Shown here one piece after another: positions 1 to 8,314 of a stretch of DNA of 46,411 nucleotides. The position numbers and the translations under genes were made by a program. Numbering within the stretch: the stretch's first letter is position 1; every line of letters begins with the position of its first letter. The notes beneath the pieces are model-generated. The model was given only the letters and a program-made list of their open reading frames with translations. It had not been told where the DNA came from and did not search any database. Origin of the DNA: Vulcanimicrobiota bacterium (lineage in GTDB: Bacteria > Vulcanimicrobiota > Vulcanimicrobiia > Vulcanimicrobiales > Vulcanimicrobiaceae); contig JAFAXS010000071.1 in NCBI GenBank assembly GCA_019240755.1, forward strand, positions 1-46,411, written 5' to 3'.

Positions 1-2
1 CG

Positions 3-218
3 GCGTTCGCGCTGGCGGGGAATGCTTCGAAACTGACCGGCGCGGCGCACATTTGGATCCATCACAAGGGCAACATCAACGACGTCATCAAGGGCAGCAA
101 CATCGATCCGCACCTCGGCGTTAACTGCGCGTCGTCGGTCAAGTACATCTGCCACGCGCGAGCGGGCTTCGACGGGCCAACGGGCTGGGGCACGCCCTAT
201 GGCGTCGGAGCGCTCTAA
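3..218 (+). CDS. C-terminal end of a probable S53 (sedolisin-type) peptidase, truncated by window edge
   Basis: An open frame enters from the left edge and ends at TAA 216-218, giving the last 71 residues. The tail reads ICHARAGFDGPTGWGTPYG just before the stop. This is the characteristic end of secreted S53-family serine peptidases, where a Gly/Pro-rich (Y/F)DGPTGWGTP turn lies in the calcium-binding region after the catalytic domain. The catalytic Ser and Glu/Asp residues would lie upstream of the window and cannot be checked. Two Cys (NCAS, YICH) could form a disulfide, as expected for an exported protein. The next gene's likely start lies inside this frame (20-base overlap), which suggests co-transcription. 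The family call rests on the tail motif only. Confidence 0.65.
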   Translation, partial: AFALAGNASKLTGAAHIWIHHKGNINDVIKGSNIDPHLGVNCASSVKYICHARAGFDGPTGWGTPYGVGAL

Positions 219-666
219 CGCGGTGCTGCGCGCAACGATCTTCGGGCTCGTAGCGTTCGCCAGCTGCATGGCAAGCACGCCGCAAGCGACGGCCGTCATC
301 CTGAACTCCGGGTCGACGAACTCGCACGGCTACAAGATCACGGTCGCGACGGACGGCACAGGGACCGCTGTGTTGGCGAATCGCGACGGGAGCGCAGCGG
401 GTCCGGTGAAATCGTTTCACATAGCTCCGCAAATTGCTGCGCGCTTCTTCGCCGACCTTGCGGCGGCCCGAAAGAGCAAGACGCCCGCCGCCGGATGCAT
501 GAAGAGCGCATCGTTCGGGAGCGTCACTCACGTGACGTGGGATGGATGGCAGTCGCCGGACCTCGACTGCCCGCCGGGCGACGCGTCGATCGGCGCGCTG
601 GTCACCGACGTCGAGCGGATCCGGGAAGCGTCCGGCATCCCGGCCTTCCCGTTACGCCAGCCCTAG
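199..666 (+). CDS. small secreted protein of unknown function
   Basis: The product is 155 aa. An N-terminal hydrophobic stretch (about residues 10-30, ending near TPQATA) looks like a signal peptide, so the mature protein is probably periplasmic or extracellular. It then has a short beta-rich section (YKITVATDGTGTAVL), a helical PQIAARFFADLAAAR segment, and two Cys (CMKSASFG and LDCPPG) that could pair. I recognise no catalytic motif. ATG 199 lies inside the upstream peptidase frame, which implies translational coupling. A downstream ATG at about residue 24 is possible but would destroy the signal peptide. The stop overlaps the last bases of the convergent gene at 663. Confidence 0.6.
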   Translation: MASERSNAVLRATIFGLVAFASCMASTPQATAVILNSGSTNSHGYKITVATDGTGTAVLANRDGSAAGPVKSFHIAPQIAARFFADLAAARKSKTPAAGCMKSASFGSVTHVTWDGWQSPDLDCPPGDASIGALVTDVERIREASGIPAFPLRQP

Positions 667-1814
667 AACGACCGTAACAGGCCCGCGACCGCGGCGGTGA
701 CGTCGACGCTGCCGCGCGGAGCGGCGCGGCCAACGACGACCTGCCGGAGTCCGCGTTGCTGCGCCACGCGCTGCGCCAGCCGCTCGATGTGCGCGACGAT
801 AGACCGATAGAGCTGGAGGCGGTTTCGCGCTAGCGTTTCAATTTGTGTCGCCGTCTGTGCTGCCGACGTTCGGTCGGCATCCGCAACGGCGCGGAAGCGT
901 TGCGGCAGCCCGCGCGCCGACGCGCTCAACGCCGCGGCGACTGACCCGGCAGTGCGGTTCCCCGAATAGTCTGCGGCGAACACCCGCATTCGTTCCGACA
1001 GGTTTGGGACGGCCGTCGCCAATTCCGACTCGGAACGCGCGACGCCCATCCGAAGGTCGAGATTCGCCGCCCCCTTCGAGTGAAGTTGCGCGGCGAGCGC
1101 CGCCAAGGATGCGTCGCCTTCACGTGTCACGGTTTGCCGATAGGCCGCCAAGCTCCCGGCGTCGCGCCGGGTTTGCGCCGCGACGGTTTGGTGCTCCGCC
1201 GCGTCGAGCGCGGCGAGCCTGGTCGCCAGCAGCCGGCGCTTCGCGGACGTGAGATGAAGGTCTTGGAGCCGCAAGCGTAGCGCCAGTCGCGCTCCGCCGT
1301 TGCGCCGTGCGAGATCGAAGGCGAGTGTCAGCTCTTTCTCCCGCAGCTGCTGTTCGCGCGCGGAGAGCGCGCGAGTGTTGCGTTGCGCGATCGCAGCGGC
1401 GTAGTCGCGCAACGTCGCGTTCGTTTCGCGCGCGAGCTCCGCGCGGTACGCCGTCAGCGCCGAGTCGCGCGATCGTTGCGCGGATGCGATGTCCGCTAGG
1501 GCGGCGCGCTCGCTCTGCCGGTCAGACTGCGGCGCGCTCGCAATGCGCTCGATCTGGCCGTTTGCGGTGGCGCTCCGATGCGCCACGATCATCGCGCTGC
1601 GCTCCGCTTGTCGTGCGGGATCGCGCAGTCCCTCGAGCGAGGCCGTACTGCGCAGCCCCGCGATCTCGCGATCGTACTGCCCGAGCATCGGCGCCAGCGG
1701 ATGCGACGAGATCAACACGCTCAGCTTCGCGAAGCCCACGCCGCCCGGCGCATTCGTCGCGCCGACGAGCAGAATGGCCGGCAGAAGTGCGGCGGCGCGC
1801 GTCAACGGCCTCAT
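663..1814 (-). CDS. secreted coiled-coil protein, OmpH/Skp-like
   Basis: The product is 383 aa with a signal peptide (AAALLPAILLVGATNA). The start of the mature protein, GFAKLSVLISSHPLAPML, resembles the OmpH/Skp opening strand, where a Val/Leu-rich strand precedes a conserved HP turn. Almost all the rest is Ala/Arg/Glu-rich, Gly/Pro-poor helix (SEREAL-type heptads, about residues 45-340) predicted to form long coiled coils. Skp-like chaperones bind unfolded outer-membrane proteins in the periplasm, but this protein is more than twice the usual length of about 160 aa, so the role is inferred. ATG 1814 overlaps the tamB stop in an ATGA arrangement, so the two proteins are translationally coupled, which supports a shared envelope-biogenesis job. 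Confidence 0.65.
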   Translation of the reverse strand: MRPLTRAAALLPAILLVGATNAPGGVGFAKLSVLISSHPLAPMLGQYDREIAGLRSTASLEGLRDPARQAERSAMIVAHRSATANGQIERIASAPQSDRQSERAALADIASAQRSRDSALTAYRAELARETNATLRDYAAAIAQRNTRALSAREQQLREKELTLAFDLARRNGGARLALRLRLQDLHLTSAKRRLLATRLAALDAAEHQTVAAQTRRDAGSLAAYRQTVTREGDASLAALAAQLHSKGAANLDLRMGVARSESELATAVPNLSERMRVFAADYSGNRTAGSVAAALSASARGLPQRFRAVADADRTSAAQTATQIETLARNRLQLYRSIVAHIERLAQRVAQQRGLRQVVVGRAAPRGSVDVTAAVAGLLRSF

Positions 1815-4800
1815 GGAAACTTCCTCAGGTAGGAAAATGCGATGCCGTTCGTTCCGCTCGTCGGCGTGAACGACGTCATGCGATTCAAATTCATCACGTC
1901 GCTGGAAATCGCTTGCGGCTGTAACAGCGAAAAGAGCGTGGGCCCTTCCGACGTGTAGGCCGTGAGCCGCAACCCCGTTCCAATATTCGGATGCGCCTCG
2001 AGCGCGATGCTTTGCGACCTCGGGTAACCGAAGGTTTGCGAGAAGATTGCGGTGACGGTCTTGCCGAAGGCTTTCATGGCGCTGAGTCCGACGCCGCTCT
2101 GAATGTCGGTAGTGATCTGCACTTCCGTGAATCCGAGCGAGCTCGCGAGCGACGCGGAGAGCGGTTCCAACAGCGTGCGAGTGAAAACCGTGTTCAGCTG
2201 TCCGAGGGCGACGTTCGTAGCGGCCGACGTCGCGGAGAAGGCCTCGGCGTTGCTGTGAACGCCTTGCACCGCCCCGAACTGCTGGGCGCCCACGAGAATT
2301 CCGAGGATCTGCTGGCGGCTGTACGGCGGGTCGGACGCGAGCGCGAGGTCCATGTTCGTCGCCGGTCCCGTGACGTGCAGGCGAATGGCCGTCGCAGGAT
2401 TATTCACGAAGGTCGTCGCGACGGCGTTGACGTCGGGAATGACGCCGCTCGAGGGATCGAAGCGCACGACGCCCCGCTCTAAGTTGAAGTTACGATAGAA
2501 GTTGAGCGATCCGCCCGTCGACTCGAAGCTGCCGGCGAGCGTCGGCGCCGTCAGCGATCCTCCCAACGTCACGTCGCCCGTGGCCCCGATGTCCACGTTG
2601 CGGCTTTGAACGCGCACGTTCGATCCGACGGAGATTTTCATGCCGTCGAAGGCAACGTTCGGCAACCACGAGGACTGCTGTCCGCCGCCTTGGGCTTGCA
2701 GAAAGGCCGTGAACGGTATACGCGCGTCCGAGACGATCGCACTGCCGCTCAGCACGGGCGCGCCGGCGCTGCGCTCGAGCGCGACGTCGCCGTTGAGGAC
2801 GCCGGTGAAGTAATCCGGCAGGTCGAGCCGCGCGTTCGTCGCCGTCGCGCGCAACGACGTGTGGACGCCGGCGGGACGCAACAGCGATGCGAACGTCGCG
2901 GTGCCGCCGGCCGCGATGCTTCCCGAGCCGACGTTGCCCTGCGACTGCAAGGACGCATGGTTCCCGGCAAAGCTCAGGCTCGCGCGCAGATTCGCAATGG
3001 GCGAGCGTTCCATCGGGCCGCTGAAACTGCCGTCGCGCAAGCCGAAGCCGCCCTCGAGCGCCGGAGCGTCGACGTTACCGCGCGCGCTGACGTCGCCGTC
3101 CACGCGGCCGCTCAGCTTCGTTCCTTTGGGCAGCAGCGGTGCGAAGTTTGAAAGCTCGACGCCTTCGGCGCGAACCTGCGCCGAGATCGGACCGTGCCCA
3201 GGCGTGATGCCGGCAGAGGTAACGGCGATCGGAACGATCGCCGATGCCAGGGCCCTTCCATTCGTGAAATCCGCTTCCGCTCGTGCGATCCGTACGGCGC
3301 GGCGATCGATCTCAACGTCGCCCGCGACTTGCGGTATCGTGAAGTCGCGGTAGCGCAACGTGCGCAACGCGAAAATGTCGCGCACGCGAGGCGCCTCTCG
3401 CGTTCCTTCGATCGTGACCGTCGAATCGAGCGTGCCCTTGACCTGCGGCTTGACTCCGGTTGCAACGAAGAAGAAGTGCTGGATGTCGGGACTGACCGCG
3501 TGTGCCGAAAGCGCAAGCCGATCTTCCGCGCGGACGCCGAACGTTCCGGAAAACGTCGTTGTGAGCGACGGCGCTTCCAATATTCCCGAACTGATCGCGC
3601 CGCGGCCGTGCGACGCGGCCGCGGTGATCTCGAACCGGCTCAGGGGCAATCGGCCCGCCGTTCCGCCGAAGACGGCGGCGTGGACTTGCAGTGCGACGTC
3701 GGGGTATGAGCCGGCGACTCGTGCGTCGGCGTCGAGATGCCCCGTGATCGGCGCGTTGAGTCCGAGCATCGGCAGCCACGTGGCGAGGTCCACGTTTCGC
3801 GCGGCGGCGCGTAGGTTTGCAGCGCGTTGCGAGGGCGTCACGCTTCCGGAAACGTTGACGGTTCCGGCCGGGCCGCCGACGGCGGCGACCGTGACGACGC
3901 GACCGTTCGCGGTATGCCAGTCGGCAGCGACGTTGCCCAGTTCTAAACGACGAAACCGTGCCCCCGTAAAGCGCGCCGCGCCCGCGCTGCTCTCGACCGT
4001 TTGTCCGCGTACCGCCGCGTTCAACCGCAGACGCCCTTTGCCCGCGAACATGTCGCCGGCATCAAAGAAATCGTTCAGGTCGCTGAGATCGAGGTTAGGA
4101 GCGTCCAGCGCGACGTGCTGCGTTGCCGCCGTCCCGCCGGCCGAGAGCGCAAGCGCACTGGAGCCGACGAGCACGCGTCCTTGCGTCAGGGAGAACGCTC
4201 CGGGAGCGCCCGTCACGTCACCGCTGAAATCGCGAAACGCGAGGCCGTTCACCGATCCTTCGGGAGCGCGTACGACGCCCGCGACGATGGTCGCGGTATT
4301 CTCTCCGCGTACGCGCACGTCGGCGTCGAGGCTTCCCTGCACGAGCTCGGCCGTGCGCGGTTGCACGAGCGCGACGAGCGCCTGCGCGTCGGACGTATGG
4401 ACGTCGGCCGCCAAGTCGTAACGCGGCCGCGAGCCTTGCGCAGGAGCGATTCCCGCGATCGTGCCGGCAAGCCCCACAAAGAGCGGTCCGAACGCCGCCT
4501 GCGTATCGTGCAGAAAAACCGAGCCGTCACGATACGCAACTGCAGCGGTGCCGTTGACGCGCAAGTCGCGGTAACGCATGCCCGATGCTACGGCGGTGCC
4601 GTCTACTCGCGGCGATTGTGTCGTGCCCCCGACGTTCGCCGCGAAGCTCGCCGCATCTCCGAAGTTTCCAAGAATCGCTCCCTGTACCGCGCCGTTTCGC
4701 AGCGCCAGCCGCGCTTGCGCGTTCGCCTCTCCCCACGCGCCGCTTAAGCGGCCGGCGGCGCCCGCGGCGATCGTCGCGCCCGATGCGCCGCCAAACAGAG

Positions 4801-6427
4801 TTCCGGTGAACGTCGCGCGTGCCGACGGAATGGCGAGCTCGTTAGCCCTCAGGATGCCGAACGTCAGGTTGTGCGGGCGATCGAGCGCGACGCGCCCATA
4901 CAACGAACCGGATCCTTCGCGGACGTGCAACGGTCCAACGAATCCCGTTCCCCGCTGATCAACGTTCACGATCGCATCCATCGCTCGACCCGGACTCGAT
5001 CCCCACAGGACGCCGTGAATCGAAATCGCTCGCGGGTCGTCCGCCGTCGCGACCGCGATGCCGTTGATCGGCAGATCGCCGAGCACCGCGCCGGCATAGG
5101 GAACTCCGCCCGGCGGTGCATGGAGTGTCGCGAGCATCTGGACGGCGTCGGTTTCTCGCTGAAATCCCGCTTGGCCGCGCGCGCTCAGGGCGACCCCCTC
5201 ATAGTCGCCATGCACGTCGATGGCGTCAGCGTGCCGACCGTCAAATGCGACGAGTCCGCTCAGATGCGCTAGCGTGGTCGTGGCGTAGCGGAGCTGCGGC
5301 GAGCGCAGGCTGATCCACGTCAGCGGTCTGTTCGCCGGGCCCTCCACCAAAAGGCCGAAGCGGATGCGGCCCGCGATGGGCAACCGCGCCGCCTGCGCGA
5401 AGGCCGCGCGGAGCGCGGCGGCATCGCCGCTTCCATCCGCGGTCATGCGCACGTGCGGATCGTGCACCCCGTAGATTCCGCCCGCGATGGCCAGCGGTAC
5501 GCCGCCGAGGCGAGCGTCGAAGCCGCTCGTCACGAGTCCGTCGTCGTAGACGTCCAGCGGTCCGCGAACGTCGTCGATCGGCCGCGCGAGTCCCGCGATG
5601 GCGATGCGTCCGTGCACGAGACGGCACGTCGCCGCCAAGTGTGGCACGAGCGTGCCGCGATCGTCTGCGACCCCTGCGTAGCGCGCGTCGAGATGCTCGA
5701 GCGTGCCCGCGAGAAAGCGCAGCGACGATGAGTCGGCGATGAAGTTGACGGCTCCCGCGACGGGCAGCGCGCCGGCCGTCCAATGTTGCGTGATATAACC
5801 CGCGGGCGCGTTGAGATCGCCGCGTCCGCGCACTGCGTACAGCGCGTCGGCACGCTCGCCATAGCGAAGGCTGGCGGCGTACTGCGAACGGGCTGCGGTC
5901 GAGATGTCGGCGTTTACGGTGAGCGCGCGCACGTAGAGCTGCCGGTTTTCGCGGACCGCGCCGAAACGCTCGTCGATCACGTCAATGCTGCCGTTGCGAA
6001 CGCGAACCGTCGCGATCAACGGGCGCCCTCGCGCCGCCGTGCCGGCCTGCAGGTGCAGAATCGGAACATTATACGTTCCATCCGGGCGGCGCACGATGGT
6101 GACGTGCGGTGACTCGGCCTCAACGCCGCGCAGGCCAAAGAGCCGTTCGCCGCCGGGCAGCCAATCGCGCGTGACGAATCCGACGCGCAACAGGGGAATC
6201 GTCGCAATCGGTTCGTTGCGCCGCGACGTGACGAGCACGTTTCGGAACGTTGCGGTGTCCGAGCCGAGCGACATGCCGGCAAACGTGACGCGAACGCCGA
6301 TAACCGCGTTTGCAACTGCACCGATCACGCCGCGCGCGACGCTCTGCCACTGCCAAGCCGCAAGCCCTAATGTGAATAGGCACAATGCAAGCGTGCACCA
6401 CAGCCATCGGTGACGCGAGCGCTTCAT
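1811..6427 (-). CDS. tamB: TamB-type translocation/assembly module protein
   Basis: The product is 1,538 aa, within the range of TamB/AsmA-like proteins. A single N-terminal membrane segment (about residues 8-27, WCTLALCLFTLGLAAW) is followed by a very long run of beta-strand repeats with Gly/Asp turns, expected to form a hydrophobic-groove bridge across the periplasm. The last 350 residues match the conserved TamB C-terminal domain: GGSLNFYRNFNLERGVVRF, then PATAIRLHVTGPATN, then SDPPYSRQQILGILVG, ending in a beta-rich tail with a terminal aromatic/proline. Family members move phospholipids to, or help assemble proteins in, the outer membrane. No BamA/TamA partner is present in the window. 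It is the first gene of a two-gene minus-strand operon with the Skp-like gene (4-base overlap). Confidence 0.9.
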   Translation of the reverse strand: MKRSRHRWLWCTLALCLFTLGLAAWQWQSVARGVIGAVANAVIGVRVTFAGMSLGSDTATFRNVLVTSRRNEPIATIPLLRVGFVTRDWLPGGERLFGLRGVEAESPHVTIVRRPDGTYNVPILHLQAGTAARGRPLIATVRVRNGSIDVIDERFGAVRENRQLYVRALTVNADISTAARSQYAASLRYGERADALYAVRGRGDLNAPAGYITQHWTAGALPVAGAVNFIADSSSLRFLAGTLEHLDARYAGVADDRGTLVPHLAATCRLVHGRIAIAGLARPIDDVRGPLDVYDDGLVTSGFDARLGGVPLAIAGGIYGVHDPHVRMTADGSGDAAALRAAFAQAARLPIAGRIRFGLLVEGPANRPLTWISLRSPQLRYATTTLAHLSGLVAFDGRHADAIDVHGDYEGVALSARGQAGFQRETDAVQMLATLHAPPGGVPYAGAVLGDLPINGIAVATADDPRAISIHGVLWGSSPGRAMDAIVNVDQRGTGFVGPLHVREGSGSLYGRVALDRPHNLTFGILRANELAIPSARATFTGTLFGGASGATIAAGAAGRLSGAWGEANAQARLALRNGAVQGAILGNFGDAASFAANVGGTTQSPRVDGTAVASGMRYRDLRVNGTAAVAYRDGSVFLHDTQAAFGPLFVGLAGTIAGIAPAQGSRPRYDLAADVHTSDAQALVALVQPRTAELVQGSLDADVRVRGENTATIVAGVVRAPEGSVNGLAFRDFSGDVTGAPGAFSLTQGRVLVGSSALALSAGGTAATQHVALDAPNLDLSDLNDFFDAGDMFAGKGRLRLNAAVRGQTVESSAGAARFTGARFRRLELGNVAADWHTANGRVVTVAAVGGPAGTVNVSGSVTPSQRAANLRAAARNVDLATWLPMLGLNAPITGHLDADARVAGSYPDVALQVHAAVFGGTAGRLPLSRFEITAAASHGRGAISSGILEAPSLTTTFSGTFGVRAEDRLALSAHAVSPDIQHFFFVATGVKPQVKGTLDSTVTIEGTREAPRVRDIFALRTLRYRDFTIPQVAGDVEIDRRAVRIARAEADFTNGRALASAIVPIAVTSAGITPGHGPISAQVRAEGVELSNFAPLLPKGTKLSGRVDGDVSARGNVDAPALEGGFGLRDGSFSGPMERSPIANLRASLSFAGNHASLQSQGNVGSGSIAAGGTATFASLLRPAGVHTSLRATATNARLDLPDYFTGVLNGDVALERSAGAPVLSGSAIVSDARIPFTAFLQAQGGGQQSSWLPNVAFDGMKISVGSNVRVQSRNVDIGATGDVTLGGSLTAPTLAGSFESTGGSLNFYRNFNLERGVVRFDPSSGVIPDVNAVATTFVNNPATAIRLHVTGPATNMDLALASDPPYSRQQILGILVGAQQFGAVQGVHSNAEAFSATSAATNVALGQLNTVFTRTLLEPLSASLASSLGFTEVQITTDIQSGVGLSAMKAFGKTVTAIFSQTFGYPRSQSIALEAHPNIGTGLRLTAYTSEGPTLFSLLQPQAISSDVMNLNRMTSFTPTSGTNGIAFSYLRKFP

Positions 6428-6497
6428 ACGACGAGTCTTTCCCCATTGGCGCAGCGTGCATACCCCGGGTTGCGATTAGTCGGCGCTTCCTGTGGAA

Positions 6498-6899
6498 ATG
6501 CTGAATGTGGTGACTGGTCCCGTGCGATTGCAAGGTAGCTTCCCTTGCTCACCTCAAGGAGCACGGGGTGCGCGGAAGTTGATCGTGGATTTTGCGCGGC
6601 CGTGGGTGGCGGGCGAAGTGCTCGCGGCCCTGGAGTTAGCGTGTGGCGAGGCCTTGGCAAACTCCGTCGAACACGGTGGCGGTCCGAAGCTCGACGTCGT
6701 CTGCCATTTTGCCGGCGACGAATTGACGGTCGAGATTCGGCACGAAGGCAAAGGGTTTGAGCCCCCCGCGACGGTCGCTGCGCCGCCGCGCGGATCGCTA
6801 CGCGGTTACGGCTTGTACATTATGCACGCCGTGCTCGACGGCGTTGAATACCTCGATGGCGGAACCGGTTTGCGGCTCCGAATGAAGCTTCGGCGTTAG
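6498..6899 (+). CDS. ATP-binding anti-sigma regulatory factor kinase (RsbW/HATPase_c_2-like)
   Basis: The product is 133 aa from ATG 6498; a GTG two codons earlier is less likely. The GHKL fold landmarks are present: N box ELACGEALANSVEHG (about 46-60) with the Mg-binding Asn, G1 box EGKGFEPP (about 83-90, with Gly-Phe-Glu in place of the usual DxGxG Asp), and G2 box GYGLYIMHAVLDG (about 103-115). Such small single-domain kinases phosphorylate anti-anti-sigma (STAS) proteins and sequester a sigma factor in the cytoplasm. No STAS protein, PP2C phosphatase or sigma factor lies in the window, so the target is unknown. No clear Shine-Dalgarno sequence is visible. The stop overlaps the tail of the convergent small gene at 6896. 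Confidence 0.85.
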   Translation: MLNVVTGPVRLQGSFPCSPQGARGARKLIVDFARPWVAGEVLAALELACGEALANSVEHGGGPKLDVVCHFAGDELTVEIRHEGKGFEPPATVAAPPRGSLRGYGLYIMHAVLDGVEYLDGGTGLRLRMKLRR

Positions 6900-7114
6900 G
6901 CGTGCGCCGCACCGCTCGCGTGCTGATGGCCGCACTCGTGACAGACGTCGATTGCGATCATCGTTTTTTCCTCGAGCGCGAGTTGCGCGTCGAGCAGCTG
7001 GTCGCGCTTCTCGGCTTTGGGATCTTCGACCAGCGCCTTTTCGGCGAGCGCCTTTTTTTCGGCGGCGGCGCGCAAATCGAAAATGGCGTCGATCTTCTCT
7101 TTAGACGTAGCCAT
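6896..7114 (-). CDS. small cytoplasmic protein with C-terminal CxxC/His motif
   Basis: The product is 72 aa from the internal ATG (MATSKEK); an ATG three codons upstream (MPPMATS) also exists. The first two thirds is a charged, Ala/Lys/Glu-rich helix, and the protein ends with CHECGHQHASGAAHA, a CxxCxH motif plus further His that could bind zinc or another metal. No signal peptide. It is convergent with the HATPase gene, with a 4-base overlap of the 3' ends. The helical body plus metal-binding tail recalls small zinc-ribbon adaptor proteins, but I do not recognise the family. Confidence 0.6.
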   Translation of the reverse strand: MATSKEKIDAIFDLRAAAEKKALAEKALVEDPKAEKRDQLLDAQLALEEKTMIAIDVCHECGHQHASGAAHA

Positions 7115-7208
7115 TGGTGGCACTCTATTCTACGGCACCGCGGGCTTCCTCTGTGCGGGGGACTCATGCCCGCAGTCGTCTAAACGGCGAAGATTCGAGG
7201 AGGTGACC

Positions 7209-7646
7209 GTGACTAGGATCTTTCACGCTCGAATCGGGGCGGTTACGACGGCGTTTTTCCTGACGGCCGTCACGCTTCCGGCGGTGTCCCAGGCTGCGCT
7301 CGAACTCGTTATCGGCGCGCGCCAAGTCGTGAAGAACGAGCCCGTGAGCACCTGCAACACGAAAGCGCGTACGGCGTTGAACAGCGTATTCTTGAATGCG
7401 GGCGAAGTGGGCTCCGGCGATACCGGCGAGTGGAAGGCCTTTGGCGCGGTCGATTCGGAGGGTCACTCTTTTTCTGCGGGAGCGATCCATTGCTACCCGC
7501 TCGACGATAGTTATCTGGTCACGTTTACCTGCGCGGCGCAGTCGCCGCCGAGTCCCGACACCGCGACCGCGCTGTGCACGAAGCTGGAAGCGGCCTTCAA
7601 CGGAGGAAAGGCGGAGGCCGGCACGATGAAGCGAGAGTCTCCGTGA
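7209..7646 (+). CDS. secreted Cys-containing protein, tandem paralogue 1
   Basis: The product is 145 aa. The start is GTG 7209, chosen because a full AGGAGG sits at 7198-7203, five bases upstream; the open frame extends further back but without a ribosome site. A signal peptide (AVTTAFFLTAVTLPAVSQA) is followed by a domain containing ALELVIGARQ, TCNTKARTALN, GEWKAFG, IHCYPL and VTFTCAAQ. The four Cys of the mature part (TC, HC, TC and LC) could form two disulfides. The next gene encodes the same domain and starts in a GTGA overlap with this stop, so the pair arose by tandem duplication and is co-translated. Function unknown; probably periplasmic or extracellular. Confidence 0.7.
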   Translation: MTRIFHARIGAVTTAFFLTAVTLPAVSQAALELVIGARQVVKNEPVSTCNTKARTALNSVFLNAGEVGSGDTGEWKAFGAVDSEGHSFSAGAIHCYPLDDSYLVTFTCAAQSPPSPDTATALCTKLEAAFNGGKAEAGTMKRESP

Positions 7647-8314
7647 TAACCGCAACGCGCATCCGTCGTACAGTTTTCGCGGGATCGGTCGTCGTGACGC
7701 TTCTGCTATGCACGCGATCCTTCGCGCCTGCCGCCGTTGAGCTGTCGACGGGCATTCGGCACGTGAGTGACACCGGCGGCCTGGACGATTGCAGCGCTAA
7801 GGCGAAGGCCGCGCTCGACGCCTACCTTACCAATGCGACCGAATCTTCGAGCGGCGAGTGGCTCGCCACGGCCCAGAACCCGCAGGCGCAGACGGTGACC
7901 GCGGCCGCCACCGTGCGCTGCTACGCGCTTCCCAAAGGCTACGTCGTGACCTTCACCTGCGCGGTCCAGATTCCGGAGAACCCGTACGGTGCAGACGCGC
8001 TCTGCCTCAACATCGCGCACAAGTTTTATGGCGGCGCGTTATCGTCGTTGGCCGCGATGCCGACGCCCACGCCGGTGCCAACGGGGTGCAGCCCCGCGAA
8101 TCTCGTCGGCACTTGGGTTTCCGATGACAAGCCCGGGCTCACGCTCACCGCCGATCTCAATGGAGGTTTCACCGATAACGACGGCGTTTCGGGCAACTGG
8201 GGACTCCGCGGGATGACGGTGACGCTGACGTACTACGGCGAGCACACGTTGACGCTCTCGGCCGACGGAAAGCACATGCGCGGCGGCGGTTACAATTTCA
8301 CTCGAAAGTGCTAG
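7643..8314 (+). CDS. secreted Cys-containing protein, tandem paralogue 2 with extra C-terminal beta domain
   Basis: The product is 223 aa from GTG 7643, which overlaps the TGA of the preceding gene (7644-7646). It has a signal peptide (SVVVTLLLCTRSFAPAA). Residues of about 35-135 repeat the domain of the upstream paralogue, with the same landmarks (AVELSTGIRH, DCSAKAKAALDAYL, GEWLA, VRCYALP, VVTFTCAVQ). A Pro/Thr linker (PTPTPVPTG) leads to a second domain of about 65 residues, NLVGTWVSDDKPGLTLTADL to GGYNFTRKC, which looks like a small lipocalin/META-type beta sheet. The stop lies inside the start of the phosphoesterase gene (7-base overlap), so the three genes form one operon. Function unknown. 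Confidence 0.7.
   Translation: MITATRIRRTVFAGSVVVTLLLCTRSFAPAAVELSTGIRHVSDTGGLDDCSAKAKAALDAYLTNATESSSGEWLATAQNPQAQTVTAAATVRCYALPKGYVVTFTCAVQIPENPYGADALCLNIAHKFYGGALSSLAAMPTPTPVPTGCSPANLVGTWVSDDKPGLTLTADLNGGFTDNDGVSGNWGLRGMTVTLTYYGEHTLTLSADGKHMRGGGYNFTRKC

Noticed and set aside
3360-4421. 353-aa plus-strand open frame opposite tamB
   Set aside because: It mirrors the GC-rich codons of tamB, has no ribosome site and is low-complexity; tamB on the other strand has clear domain content.
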